Shown in pieces: positions 16,585-25,595 of a stretch of 64,000 nucleotides of DNA (the stretch's first letter is position 1; every line of letters starts with the position of its first letter). The translations under genes were made by a program, and so were the position numbers. Below the pieces are notes generated by a model. That model worked only from the letters and a program-made list of their open reading frames with translations, was not told the origin of the DNA and did no database searches. This DNA comes from JAYPWI01 sp964629575 (GTDB lineage Bacteria > Actinomycetota > Acidimicrobiia > Acidimicrobiales > Poriferisodalaceae). The stretch spans positions 24,300-88,299 of the forward strand of contig CAZVUM010000010.1 in assembly GCA_964629575.1 (NCBI GenBank). The letters are read 5' to 3'.

Positions 16585-18080
16585 CAGCCGAGTCCGGTTG
16601 CGGCGTTGAACTCGCTGATCATGTCGTCCCAAAGCGCCGGGTATCGCCGCAGCCCGTTCCAGAATTCCTGATCGCGCCTGGCGACGAAGAGGTCGAACGG
16701 CGTGCCCTGCTGCTCGACCCAGGTGAAGTAGCCCAGGTTGAACACCCGGTCGCGCCCGCGCTCGTCGAGCACTTCGACGTGGTCGGTGTCGATGGCGATG
16801 AGCTGCTCGTCCAGGAGGCGACGCGCGTCATCTGTGGTGAACGAACCGTCGAAGCGACGCTCGATCTGGCTCTCTCGCTCTGACCGGTACATCTCGTAGC
16901 CGTCGGTCGCGACGGTGATCACCACGTCGTCGGCGCCGAGGTCGAGTGTGCGGGCCGTCTTGATGGCCGCGAGCGCATTGCAGATCGACGAGAAGCCGAG
17001 GTGGCCGAGTTCGTCGAGTACCCACGACGCGGACCCGAGGTGTTCGCGCAGCACGTCGCGGCCAGCGTCGGTGTTGAACACCAGCCCCAACCCGTCGGTC
17101 GCTGCGTCGGAGATGGCGACGACGACGTCGGTGTTGGTGACGTTGTGGATCAGCGGAATGTGCTTGTCCCCGATGCCCTGGATGTTGTGCTCGCCGAAGC
17201 CGTTGTAGAGCATCGTCGGACACTCGAGGGCTTCGACGGCCACGATCTGGGTGCCGTAGTCGTCCTTCAATCGATCGCCGGCTCCGAGCGTCCCCGCCGA
17301 TCCCGATGCCGAAGCGAAGGCTGCCAGCCGCAGGTCGGGATTGTCGGCGGCCAGCGACTCGAACACCCGGCCCAGGGCGGCTCCCGTGACCTCGTAGTGG
17401 CCGATGTGGTTCGAGAACTCGGAGAACTGGTTGAGGATGAAGTTGCCGGGATCTTGGGCGAGCACTGCGCAGGCGTCGTAGATCTCTTTGACGTTGCTCT
17501 CCGAACCGGGCGTCCGGATGACGTCGTCTGGATCGGGAACCCAGGCGTCCAGCCATTCGAACCGCTCCCGCGACATGTTCTCGGGCAACACGGCCACCCC
17601 CCGGCTGGCCATCAGCCGTGAGATCGCCACGCCACCGCGGGCGTAGTTGCCTGTCGACGGCCACACAGCCCGGTGCTGGGTGGGGTCGAACTGCCCGCTC
17701 ACCACCCGCGGGACCAGACACGAGTAGGCGGCGAGAACCTTGTGTGCCCCCATCATCGGGAAGCGGTTGCCGAAGGCCAGCACGATCGGCGCGGCGACGC
17801 CGGTCAGCTCCGGCGGGAGGACGACGTGTTCGGGAACGTCCACGAAGCCGCCATCGAGCGAGTTGTGCCAGTGGACTCGAAACAGATTCGCCGGATCCGC
17901 GGCATCGCGGTCGACCGCGGCGAGCTCGGCGACCACCGGCCCGGGGATCAGCTCGGGTTCTGCGAGCTCAGCGAACGTCGGCAGTCGGATGCCCTGCTCG
18001 GTGAATCGCTCGACCGCGCGCCTGTACCCCTGCGGATCGACGATGTCGGTTGGCAGGTCGGGCCGTACCGCAGATGTCAT
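16584..18080 (-). CDS. PLP-dependent protein of the 'subunit beta' type (first of a tandem pair)
   Basis: A 498-residue fold-type II PLP protein. The likely Schiff-base lysine is in FPMMGAHKVLAAY, WPSTGNYARGGVAIS is the carboxylate-binding loop, and ASASGSAGTLGAG is the phosphate loop. NQFSEFSNHIGHYEVTG and GIGDKHIPLIHN are conserved in a group of actinobacterial proteins usually labelled pyridoxal-phosphate-dependent protein subunit beta. A resemblance to the thiolase subunit OrtB of ornithine degradation is possible but untested. It is translationally coupled (TGATG) to a second fold-type II enzyme, hinting at a two-step or two-subunit amino-acid reaction. Confidence 0.85.
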   Translation of the reverse strand: MTSAVRPDLPTDIVDPQGYRRAVERFTEQGIRLPTFAELAEPELIPGPVVAELAAVDRDAADPANLFRVHWHNSLDGGFVDVPEHVVLPPELTGVAAPIVLAFGNRFPMMGAHKVLAAYSCLVPRVVSGQFDPTQHRAVWPSTGNYARGGVAISRLMASRGVAVLPENMSRERFEWLDAWVPDPDDVIRTPGSESNVKEIYDACAVLAQDPGNFILNQFSEFSNHIGHYEVTGAALGRVFESLAADNPDLRLAAFASASGSAGTLGAGDRLKDDYGTQIVAVEALECPTMLYNGFGEHNIQGIGDKHIPLIHNVTNTDVVVAISDAATDGLGLVFNTDAGRDVLREHLGSASWVLDELGHLGFSSICNALAAIKTARTLDLGADDVVITVATDGYEMYRSERESQIERRFDGSFTTDDARRLLDEQLIAIDTDHVEVLDERGRDRVFNLGYFTWVEQQGTPFDLFVARRDQEFWNGLRRYPALWDDMISEFNAATGLG

Positions 18081-18126
18081 GGTGTCGAATTGTACGTTTT
18101 GTCAAAGGGCGGAGCAGGGTCGCCGG

Positions 18127-20340
18127 CTACTCGCGCGCCATTTCGGCTCGTCCCGCTCCGTCGTGGTCGACGTCCTGGTCGGGAGCGAGATCGACATCGA
18201 CGCGAAGAAGCCGCCCGCTGAACTCGAACGGTGTCGCGTAGGCAGACACCGGGCTGCCCCGGTCGAGCCCGATGTCGAGACCCGACCACGAGATCATGAG
18301 GGCGAAGATGTTGGGTGTCGTCATCTCGGCGACGGCCTGTCCGTCGATGGAGAGCGACCCCGTCCCCCCTCCGCCGCCGTGGCGCCGCATGTGGAAGCCG
18401 AGCTTCGTCGCCCCCTCCGGTACTGGGTGAGGTGATCGGACGAGCTGATGGCTGCCGCCGATGTTGAGGTCGTGAACGAGATGTCCCGAGCCGTCGATGT
18501 ACAGGGAGTATCCGGACGCGGCGTCGCCGTGCGCGACCAGCACGCCCGTCGTTCCCGTCGCCAGTGGTTCGACCGAGGCCACGATGTCGTAGCTGCGGCT
18601 GCGTAGATCCGGCGCGACGTCGGCGGGAAGGTGACCCATCCCTGCGTGGAACACGAAGCTCTGGCGCGATCCGTGGTGACGCTCCGCGTTCTCGGCGAAG
18701 CGTTCGGCGAAGCGGTCGTCCAGCGGGAGCACCTTGTGCTGCTCGGCCTGCGTCCACCACTCGTCGATGAGTTGCTGCAGCTTCTCCGGGTCCTGCGTCG
18801 CGCAGTCCTGGACCTCGTTGAAGTCCGATGCGAGGTCGAAGAGCTCCCACTGGTCGTCCTCGAACGCGGTGCCGGGAGGGTGATACGCGACTGCCTTCCA
18901 CCCGTCCTTCCAGATCCCGCGATGTCCGAACATCTCGAAGTACTGGACGCGCTTGTCCGTCGTTGCATCGGCATCGTTGAGCGTCGCCGCGAAGCTCGTG
19001 CCCTCGATGCCCTGTGGGTGGTCGAGCTGCGCGAGATCGAGCAGCGTCGGGAGCAGGTCGCTCGCGTGGCAGAACTGCCGCCGGAGACCGGGTTCGACGC
19101 CGCCCGCCGGCCAGCGCAGCACCAGCGGGTCTCGAATGCCGCCTCCATGGGTGTTCTGTTTGTACCGGCGGAGCGGAGTGTTGGCCGCCATTGCCCAGCC
19201 CCACGGGTAGTTGCTGTGGGTGTCCGGACCGCCGATGTCGTCGAGACGCGCGAGCTTCCGATCGACCGGTTCGGGAATTCCGTTGTACGGACCCATCGCG
19301 TTGACGAAACCGAGCGGCCCGCCCTCCTGGCTCGCACCATTGTCCGACAGGACGACCACGATCGTGTCGTCGAGCTGCCCGGAGCGTTCGAGGTGGTCTG
19401 CGAGGCGCGCCAGCTGCTGGTCGGCGTGGTCGAGCATCGCCGCATACGCAGCCTGGAGGCGGGTGAAGACCCGGCGTTCGTCGTCGTTGTGGTCCGCCCA
19501 CGCTCCGACGTGGTCGTTGCGTGGCGGCAATCGGGTGTCGGCCGGCACGACGCCACGGTCGATCTGCGATGCGAGGCGCCGGTCGCGCTCGGCGTCCCAG
19601 CCGTCGGCGAAGACTCGGTCGTAGTGGTCGATCAGCTCACGAGGCGCCTGGTGCGGTGCGTGACAGGCACCGAAGGCCAGCCAAGTGAGCCACGGCACGC
19701 CGGGGAGCACGGCCTCGTGGGATGCGATGAACTCCATCGCCTTGTCGACCAGATCAGAGGTGAGGTGGTAGCCGCTCTCGTAGGTGCCCGGCGCGGCGAC
19801 GTGGCTGTTGTCCATCACCAGCTCGGGGGCGTAGTGGTCGGTCTCGGCGTCGAGAAACCCATAGAAGCGGTGAAAGCCCCGACCGAGTGGCCACCCGTCG
19901 AAGGGACCCGTCGGACCCGACTCGGTGAGCGGGTTCACGTGCCACTTGCCGACCATGTAGTTGCGGTAGCCGTGTTGGGCCAGCAGCTCCGCGATAGTCG
20001 GGGCGTCGCGGGCGATCTTTCCCCGGTAGCCCTCGTATCCACTGTCGAAGTTGGCGAGGCATCCCATGCCGACCGAGTGGTGGTTGCGACCCGTCAGAAG
20101 CGAGGCGCGTGTCGTGGAGCACATCGCGGTCGTGTGGAACCCTGTGAACTGAGCCCCGTTCGCAGCGAACCCATCGAGTGTCGGGGTGTCGATCGGGGAG
20201 CCGTAGCAACCGAAATCCGAGAACCCGACGTCGTCGAATACGACGACGAGAATGTTCGGGCTGCCCTCCGGTGGGGCCGTCAGGGGCGGCCAGTGCGGCG
20301 CTGTGGTCGAAGTGTTGCTGGCTGTCCCTCTGCTCACCAC
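18127..20340 (-). CDS. arylsulfatase (formylglycine-dependent, AtsA-like)
   Basis: A 737-residue sulfatase. Metal site: VVVFDDVGFSDFGCYG near residue 33. The sulfatase signature is CSTTRASLLTGR, whose Cys would be oxidised to formylglycine; the third position is Thr rather than the common Pro or Ala. VGKWHV and VLSDNGAS are further active-site segments. After about residue 560 comes a beta-rich domain (GYSLYIDGSGHLVHDLNIGG) common in large bacterial arylsulfatases. No signal peptide is evident. GTG 20340 is only 23 bases from the divergent helicase start. Substrate: an aryl or alkyl sulfate ester, unspecified. Confidence 0.92.
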   Translation of the reverse strand: MVSRGTASNTSTTAPHWPPLTAPPEGSPNILVVVFDDVGFSDFGCYGSPIDTPTLDGFAANGAQFTGFHTTAMCSTTRASLLTGRNHHSVGMGCLANFDSGYEGYRGKIARDAPTIAELLAQHGYRNYMVGKWHVNPLTESGPTGPFDGWPLGRGFHRFYGFLDAETDHYAPELVMDNSHVAAPGTYESGYHLTSDLVDKAMEFIASHEAVLPGVPWLTWLAFGACHAPHQAPRELIDHYDRVFADGWDAERDRRLASQIDRGVVPADTRLPPRNDHVGAWADHNDDERRVFTRLQAAYAAMLDHADQQLARLADHLERSGQLDDTIVVVLSDNGASQEGGPLGFVNAMGPYNGIPEPVDRKLARLDDIGGPDTHSNYPWGWAMAANTPLRRYKQNTHGGGIRDPLVLRWPAGGVEPGLRRQFCHASDLLPTLLDLAQLDHPQGIEGTSFAATLNDADATTDKRVQYFEMFGHRGIWKDGWKAVAYHPPGTAFEDDQWELFDLASDFNEVQDCATQDPEKLQQLIDEWWTQAEQHKVLPLDDRFAERFAENAERHHGSRQSFVFHAGMGHLPADVAPDLRSRSYDIVASVEPLATGTTGVLVAHGDAASGYSLYIDGSGHLVHDLNIGGSHQLVRSPHPVPEGATKLGFHMRRHGGGGGTGSLSIDGQAVAEMTTPNIFALMISWSGLDIGLDRGSPVSAYATPFEFSGRLLRVDVDLAPDQDVDHDGAGRAEMARE

Positions 20341-20363
20341 CGGGCCACTGTAGTCTCGAACGC

Positions 20364-22414
20364 ATGTTCGTGGATGCCCCCGAGGTGGACGCGCCCTGGC
20401 TCGAGTCGCTCAACCCCGCCCAGCGGGCCGCGGTCGAGCACGATCGCGGCCATCTGCTCATCGTTGCGGGCGCCGGAACCGGCAAGACCAAGACGCTCGC
20501 CGCCCGGGTCGCGTCGCTGATCGAGACCGGTGCAGATCCTGACAGGATCCTGCTGCTCACCTTCACCCGTCGCGCTGCAGCCGAGATGCTCGACCGCGTC
20601 GCCTCCATGACCGACCGACGCTGGGCGAGCCAGATCTGGGGCGGGACGTTTCACGCGGTCGCCAATCGCCTGCTGCGGGCCAACGCCGAGGCGGTCGGCC
20701 TGTCTCCATCGTTCACGGTGCTCGATCCCGGCGACACCGCCGACCTGATCGGGCTCGTGCGGGCCGAGCTGCACGAGCTCACCAAGGTCCGTCGTTTTCC
20801 ACGTGCCGACACCATCTCGGCGATGCACTCGCGCATGGTCAACAGCCAGGAGAAGCTCGCCGCCGTCGTCGAGGATCATTTCCCGTGGTGCGTCGAGCAC
20901 ATCGAGCCGCTCAAGGTCGTGCTGCGGGAGTACGTCACCCGCAAGCGGGCTGAGCGGGTTCTCGACTTCGACGACCTGCTGCTGCACTGGCGAGCACTGT
21001 GCGTCGCGCCATCGGTTGGAGCCGCGGTGCGCTCGCGGTTCGACCACGTCCTCGTCGACGAATACCAGGACACCAACGCGCTGCAGGCCGACATCGTTCG
21101 GTCGTTCGGCGACTCGGGTGCCATCACCGTGGTGGGCGATGACGCGCAGGCGATCTACGGCTTCCGCGCAGCGACGGTGCACAACCTGCACCAGTTCCCC
21201 GACGTCGTCGGGGGAGCCGAAACGGTCACGCTCGAGCAGAACTATCGGTCCACCAATCCGATTCTCGACGTGGCCAACGCGGTTCTGGCGCAGAGCGATC
21301 GCCACCTCGACAAGACGCTGTGGAGCGATCGCTCAGGAGGACCCAGACCCCGCCTCGTCACGTGCGCCGACGAGGGAGCGCAGTCGACGTGGATCGCCGA
21401 GCGCATCCTCGAACTACGTGAAGAGGGGATCCCGCTCACGGATCAGGCGGTGCTCTTTCGCGCCGGTCATCACAGCGATCACCTCGAGCTGGAGCTGGCT
21501 CGGCGGGACATTCCGTTCGTGAAGTACGGGGGGCTCAAGTTCCTCGAGGCTGCGCACGTCAAAGACGTCATGGCGTTGCTGCGTGTGCTCGACAACCCAG
21601 GCGACCAACTGGCGTGGAGTCGGGTGCTTCGGAGCCTTCCGGGAGTCGGGCCGGCCACGGTGGCCCGGGTGCTCGACGAGCTTGGTGTCGCGGGGGGCGA
21701 CCCGGACGCCGCGTTGGGGCGCTTTCTCGACGGCGACGTCCGGCTGCCGGTCTCCGCGCACGACGACGCGGAGCTGCTGCGCGCGGCATGGCAGGACTGC
21801 GTGGATCTGGCGGCGACGCCCGATGGCGGGCCCGCGGTCGAGATCGATCGGCTGCGTCTGTTCTGCCAGGCCGTGTTCTCCCATCAGTACAGCGACGCCG
21901 CTGCACGGCTGGCCGATCTCGACCAGCTCGCCGTGACCGCGACGTCGTATTCGGAGCGGTCGCGATTCCTCACCGAACTCGTCCTCGACCCACCTGAGCG
22001 AACCGGTGATCACGCGGTCGAACCCCACCTCGACGACGAGTACGTGACGATCTCCACCATTCACTCGGCCAAAGGTGGCGAGTGGCGGGCGGTCACAGTG
22101 GGCCATGCGGCAGACGGCAACCTGCCATCCGACATGGCGTTGGGCGACGAGGACGGGCTCGAAGAGGAGCGGCGGCTGCTCTATGTCGCCCTCACCCGCG
22201 CCCAGGAGCACCTGGCGGTCACCTACCCGCTCCGCTACCACATCCACCGTTACGGGTCGGACGATCGACACCACTTCGCGCAGCTCAGCCGGTTCCTCGA
22301 GCCGATGCGGGAATTGTTCGACGAATCGAGCACCGACGTGCCCGACGCGACCGACAGCGCGTTCTTGGAGCGCGTTGATCTCACCGACGAGGTGGATCTG
22401 CTCGTCGACGGCCT
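20364..22414 (+). CDS. UvrD/PcrA-like SF1 DNA helicase (3' end lost in assembly gap)
   Basis: 683 residues before the N run. Superfamily 1A helicase motifs in order: Q motif LNPAQRAAV, I GAGTGKTKT, Ia TFTRRAAAEM, II VDEYQD, III GDDAQAIYGFR, IV LEQNYRS, V ISTIHSAKGGEW, VI VALTRAQEH. These unwind DNA 3' to 5' with ATP in repair or replication restart. The start is ATG 20364. The reading is open at the gap and no stop is seen; most family length is present, so only a short tail is probably missing. Confidence 0.93.
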
Positions 22415-22514
22415 NNNNNNNNNNNNNNNNNNNNNNNNNNNNNNNNNNNNNNNNNNNNNNNNNNNNNNNNNNNNNNNNNNNNNNNNNNNNNNNNNNNNNN
22501 NNNNNNNNNNNNNN
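22415..22514. other. assembly gap (100 N), gap 1
   Basis: Exactly 100 N, the conventional filler for a gap of unknown size. It removes the helicase 3' end. Its right edge is 2 bases from a perfect 32-bp palindrome, a likely cause of the assembly break. Confidence 0.98.
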
Positions 22515-22516
22515 CA

Positions 22517-22548
22517 AATAGGTTCCAGGAGCGCTCCTGGAACCTATT
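22517..22548. terminator. perfect 32-bp palindrome, probable terminator of the HU gene
   Basis: Bases 22517-22532 (AATAGGTTCCAGGAGC) and 22533-22548 are exact reverse complements with no loop. It abuts the HU stop (22548-22550) on the minus strand and would form a 14- to 15-bp stem with a tight loop, ended by an AT-rich base. No long T tract is visible before the gap. It could serve both HU and the lost helicase end. Confidence 0.65.
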
Positions 22549-22841
22549 CAGCGCTTCTTGGAGCGACCGAGCAACCACTCCTTCATGGGAGCGGAGGTCG
22601 ACAGCTTCACCGAGCGGCTCTTCTTGATCTTGATGCTGGCGCCGGTCTGGGGGTTGCGGCCCGTGCGAGGACCGCGTTCGGCCATGGAGAAGGTTCCGAA
22701 GCCCGGCCAGGCGACCTTGTCGCCAGCCTTGACCTGCTCGGCGGTGTGATCGAAGAACGCGGCCAGCACGCCCTCGGCATCCTTCTTGCTCACGCCGGCG
22801 CGGTCGGCGACCGCCTGAATGGTTTCTGCCTTGGTTGCCAC
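22548..22841 (-). CDS. HU family DNA-binding protein
   Basis: A 97-residue nucleoid protein of standard bacterial length without the long Lys/Ala tail of mycobacterial HupB. The first half is helical (KAETIQAVADRAGVSKKDAEG), and the DNA-binding arm signature is GFGTFSMAERGPRTGRNPQTG split over residues 48-68. It bends and compacts DNA as a dimer. A palindrome overlaps its stop. It stands alone, with 75 bases to the next gene's 3' end. Confidence 0.95.
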   Translation of the reverse strand: MATKAETIQAVADRAGVSKKDAEGVLAAFFDHTAEQVKAGDKVAWPGFGTFSMAERGPRTGRNPQTGASIKIKKSRSVKLSTSAPMKEWLLGRSKKR

Positions 22842-22916
22842 GTCGAGGTGACTCCTGGTGTCGTGGGAGGGGAAGCCTCAAAGAAATCAGACGCGCACGA
22901 CCAAGTGGTGGATAGC

Positions 22917-24116
22917 TCAGGCCCGTGGTGTCTGGGTGCCGGCGGCGTGGTCGACTCGAGGCAGCCGCGAAGCGAACACAGCGGCGAGCGCCGCGACGCC
23001 CGCGAGGACGAGGTAGGTCGCGGCGTGGTCCCCGGTTCGGTCGGCAAGCGTCCCGCTCACGGCGGGCCCGGCGATCGACGCCGGACCATAGAAGATCGTC
23101 ATCGCCCCGAAGACTCCGGTGAACTCGCGCTGGTCGACCTGGTCGCGCACGAACGTGGCGGTGAGCACCGGGTAGGCGAAGGAGGTGGCGCCGTAGACGA
23201 ACATCGCGACAGCTGCCCAGGGCTCAGCTCCGGCCAGCATCAACAGGCCGGTTCCGCTCGTGATCGCCATCGCGATCGTCATCACGCGGGGCCGTCCGTA
23301 GTGATCGCTGAGCCGACCGAAGATCAGCGCGCCCACGAGAGATCCCAGACCGAGGACCGAGAGCAGCAAGGTCGCGTGGTTTCGGCTGAAACCGTGGTCG
23401 TTCTCGAACGCTCGCCCCGCAAACAGCGAAAACGACGCGGCCACGAACGCGAACGACATGTACATACCGACGGCCGGACGCCAGCCGCGCAGCTGAGTGA
23501 GCGACCTGAAGGCGAAGGCTCCCTCGATCGGCGTCGTGCTCTCCGGCGTCACGCGCCACCAAAGCAGCGCCAGGAGAAGCAGCGAGCACACACCTTCGAT
23601 CAACCAGAGCTGTCGCCAGACGCCACCGTCGTCTGCGATCTCTCTGATCGCCGTGGCGGCCACCGGGACGAAGACGAAGATCGCACCCATGGTCGCTGTG
23701 AGCGTTGCCATCACCGCCCCCCGCCGGTGAGGCGGAACGCCTTCGGAGGCGAGCAGCGGCGTGGTGAGCCAAATGCCCGCTCCACCCGAACCGGCGAGCG
23801 CGGCGCCGCAGACCACCTGCGGAGTGCCCGAGGCGGTGCCCAGGACGAACAGTCCCGACGCAACGACGAGGATTCCCGAACGCAGGAGCGTGAACGGTTC
23901 GACCCGACCCGCGAGGAAAGTCACGATGATGACACCGACGAGGTAGGAACCCAGGTTCACCGAGCCGAGCGCGCCAGTCACGGTCCCGCTGAGCCCGAGG
24001 TCGTCGTCCATCGCCGGAATCAGCACGGCCAGCGAGGTCCGTCCGAACGTGTGCGAGACCACACCCGCGAGAGCGATAGTGAGGATCCGACCCCAGCGGA
24101 TCGGCTGGTCTGTCAC
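22917..24116 (-). CDS. MFS transporter
   Basis: A 399-residue, roughly 12-helix membrane carrier. The loop FGRLSDHYGRPRVM in the second half is a clear A-motif, and the first helix begins RILTIALAGVVSHTFGRTSL. GTG 24116 (VTDQPIRWGR) is preferred: the longer reading to 24176 adds a hydrophilic, unhelpful extension overlapping the divergent FmdB gene. NHATLLLSVLGLGSLVGALI resembles YbfB/YjiJ-type or oxalate/formate-type carriers. Substrate unknown. Confidence 0.86.
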   Translation of the reverse strand: MTDQPIRWGRILTIALAGVVSHTFGRTSLAVLIPAMDDDLGLSGTVTGALGSVNLGSYLVGVIIVTFLAGRVEPFTLLRSGILVVASGLFVLGTASGTPQVVCGAALAGSGGAGIWLTTPLLASEGVPPHRRGAVMATLTATMGAIFVFVPVAATAIREIADDGGVWRQLWLIEGVCSLLLLALLWWRVTPESTTPIEGAFAFRSLTQLRGWRPAVGMYMSFAFVAASFSLFAGRAFENDHGFSRNHATLLLSVLGLGSLVGALIFGRLSDHYGRPRVMTIAMAITSGTGLLMLAGAEPWAAVAMFVYGATSFAYPVLTATFVRDQVDQREFTGVFGAMTIFYGPASIAGPAVSGTLADRTGDHAATYLVLAGVAALAAVFASRLPRVDHAAGTQTPRA

Positions 24117-24174
24117 GCAGTCTCCCCGGTGGCTCTTGACGATTCGGGCGGGGGACACCCTACGATCTGTCGCC

Positions 24175-24417
24175 ATGCCGACGTACGCCTATCGCTGCCC
24201 AACCTGCGACGACACCTTCGAACGACGCCGGCCCATGTCCCAGTCGTCGGACCCCGCTGTCTGCCCCTCGGGGCACGACGGAGCCAACCGCGTGCTGTCG
24301 GTGTTCCTCACCTCAGGTGCGTCACGCCCCTCCTCGTCAGCGGCCTCGTCCTCGGCGTCCGAGCCGGCGCAGTGGACCGGTCGCGACGGCTGCGGCGGCG
24401 GGTGCGCCTGCCACTGA
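24175..24417 (+). CDS. FmdB-family zinc-ribbon protein
   Basis: An 80-residue protein starting MPTYAYRCPTC, the FmdB/CxxC regulatory-type zinc ribbon. The first CxxC is at residues 8-11, the second pair is loose (Cys30 followed by Gly-His), and a Ser/Ala-rich linker leads to a Cys/Gly-rich tail CGGGCACH. A TTGACG (24136-24141) and TACGAT (24161-24166) may be a promoter. The function of such small ribbons is not settled; a role in metal binding or regulation is supposed. Confidence 0.85.
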   Translation: MPTYAYRCPTCDDTFERRRPMSQSSDPAVCPSGHDGANRVLSVFLTSGASRPSSSAASSSASEPAQWTGRDGCGGGCACH

Positions 24418-24519
24418 CTTTCGCCGCAATCGTCGGTCGCTGCGCTGCCTCCTCTGCGGAATGCCATGGCACCGTCCGGGGCTCACGGCTTCGCCGAGTC
24501 GCCCCTCGCTGGCTCGTGT

Positions 24520-24570
24520 AGGTGCCTGGCACTTCATGTGACGGTTCGTAACACGAAGTGCCAGGCACCT
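24520..24570. repeat. palindromic intergenic element, subfamily B, copy 2
   Basis: Perfect 16-base arms AGGTGCCTGGCACTTC (24520-24535) and GAAGTGCCAGGCACCT (24555-24570) flank a 19-base centre with TTCGTAACAC. It shares arms and centre with the element at 12087-12137. It lies 28 bases before the parA start, so it would be in the parA leader or close the fmdB transcript. Confidence 0.85.
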
Positions 24571-24597
24571 ATCGGGTGGCTCGACCAGAATGGCGCC

Positions 24598-25353
24598 GTG
24601 GTCGTTGCAGCATTCATCACGGAAAAGGGCGGCGTCGGCAAGACGTCGGTGACACTCGGCGTTGCCTCAGCGGCGCGAGCCGCGGGCCGGCGCGTCCTGG
24701 TGGTGGACGCTGACCCACAAGGGTCGGCGTCATACGTCCTGGGGGCGTCAGGTGCAGACGCTCGGCTCGTCGCGGCCCTCGAAGCTCCCAAGCCCGGTGG
24801 CGCGGCGGCGTCGATCACAGAGTCGTCGTGGTCGGGTGTGGATGTTCTGCCCGCTGCCCGCGACCTCCGGGAGTGGGTGCCCACCGGCAACTCGCGACAG
24901 CAGGCCTCCAAGCTGGAACGGGCGCTACGGGGCGTCATCCACGACTACGACGCCGTCCTGATCGATTGCCCTCCTGGGCTGGGGCTCCTGCCGCTCAACG
25001 CACTCGTGGCGGCCGACCAGGCGGTGATGGTCGCGGAGCTCTCTGCCCTGAGTGTGCAGTCGATCGAACCCGTTGCCGACCTGGTCGACGACGTCTGGCA
25101 TCGCTACAACGACCGGCTCGATCTCGCCGGGGTGATCGTCAACCGCGTTCCGCCACGGTCGAACGAAGCCGATACGCAATACGACGCCCTCGGCCGGATC
25201 GTCGGCCGGCGCTCGATCTGGAAACCGCCGGTACCCCAGCGCGTCGTGGTGAACGAAGCCGCCGCGGCCGGGCGTCCGATCCACGACTACCGCGCGAAGG
25301 CCGCCGACGTGATCGAGGCCTTCGACAAAGCCTGGCGGCGCTTGAGCCGATGA
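24598..25353 (+). CDS. ParA-family ATPase (orphan, no ParB seen)
   Basis: A 251-residue deviant-Walker ATPase. Walker A' is EKGGVGKTS at about residues 9-17, the signature lysine preceding GGVGKT. VLVVDADPQGSAS is motif A', and VLIDCPPGLGLLPLNAL is Walker B with its switch. It starts at GTG 24598. It has no N-terminal DNA-binding extension, as in chromosomal or McdA-like ParA proteins, and no parB follows. The last codons (AWRRLSR) are already within the first unit of a 28-bp tandem array. It probably positions DNA or a cellular cargo by nucleoid binding (family knowledge). Confidence 0.93.
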   Translation: MVVAAFITEKGGVGKTSVTLGVASAARAAGRRVLVVDADPQGSASYVLGASGADARLVAALEAPKPGGAAASITESSWSGVDVLPAARDLREWVPTGNSRQQASKLERALRGVIHDYDAVLIDCPPGLGLLPLNALVAADQAVMVAELSALSVQSIEPVADLVDDVWHRYNDRLDLAGVIVNRVPPRSNEADTQYDALGRIVGRRSIWKPPVPQRVVVNEAAAAGRPIHDYRAKAADVIEAFDKAWRRLSR

Positions 25354-25398
25354 CACAGCCTGGCGGCGCTTGAGCCGATGACACAGCCTGGCGGCGCT
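25329..25398. repeat. 28-bp tandem repeat array, left part
   Basis: Units of 28 bases (AGCCTGGCGGCGCTTGAGCC then GATGACAC) start at 25329, 25357 and 25385; the third is cut by the N gap after 14 bases. The first two units are identical. The first carries the end of parA and its TGA. The unit length is not a multiple of 3, so the array is not a coding repeat of ParA. Confidence 0.95.
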
Positions 25399-25498
25399 NN
25401 NNNNNNNNNNNNNNNNNNNNNNNNNNNNNNNNNNNNNNNNNNNNNNNNNNNNNNNNNNNNNNNNNNNNNNNNNNNNNNNNNNNNNNNNNNNNNNNNNN
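25399..25498. other. assembly gap (100 N), gap 2, inside the tandem array
   Basis: Exactly 100 N placed within the 28-bp repeat array, so copy number and real length are unknown. The repeats on both sides are the same unit in the same orientation, which suggests that the gap is made of more copies. Confidence 0.97.
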
Positions 25499-25595
25499 GA
25501 GCCGATGACACAGCCTGGCGGCGCTTGAGCCGATGACACAGCCTGGCGGCGCTTGAGCCGATGACACAGCCTGGCGGCGCTCGAGCCGGTGAACC
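25499..25595. repeat. 28-bp tandem repeat array, right part
   Basis: The array resumes with the last 13 bases of a unit (25499-25511), two perfect units (25512-25539 and 25540-25567) and a final degenerate one (25568-25595: CTCGAGCCGGTGAACC in place of CTTGAGCCGATGACAC). It stops at the base before the P450 stop codon at 25596-25598. Total visible copies, counting partial ones, are seven. Confidence 0.95.

Noticed and set aside
18631..20520. 629-residue plus-strand frame opposite the arylsulfatase
   Set aside because: High-GC shadow: the minus strand carries a complete sulfatase with catalytic motifs; this one has no domain.
22515..24521. continuation of the helicase frame through the N run into a long frame to 24521
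   Set aside because: The join through unknown bases is artificial; downstream residues are antisense to HU and the MFS gene.
25329..25595. CRISPR-like array
   Set aside because: Repeats of 28 bp are directly adjacent without spacers, and no cas gene is near; it is a simple tandem array.
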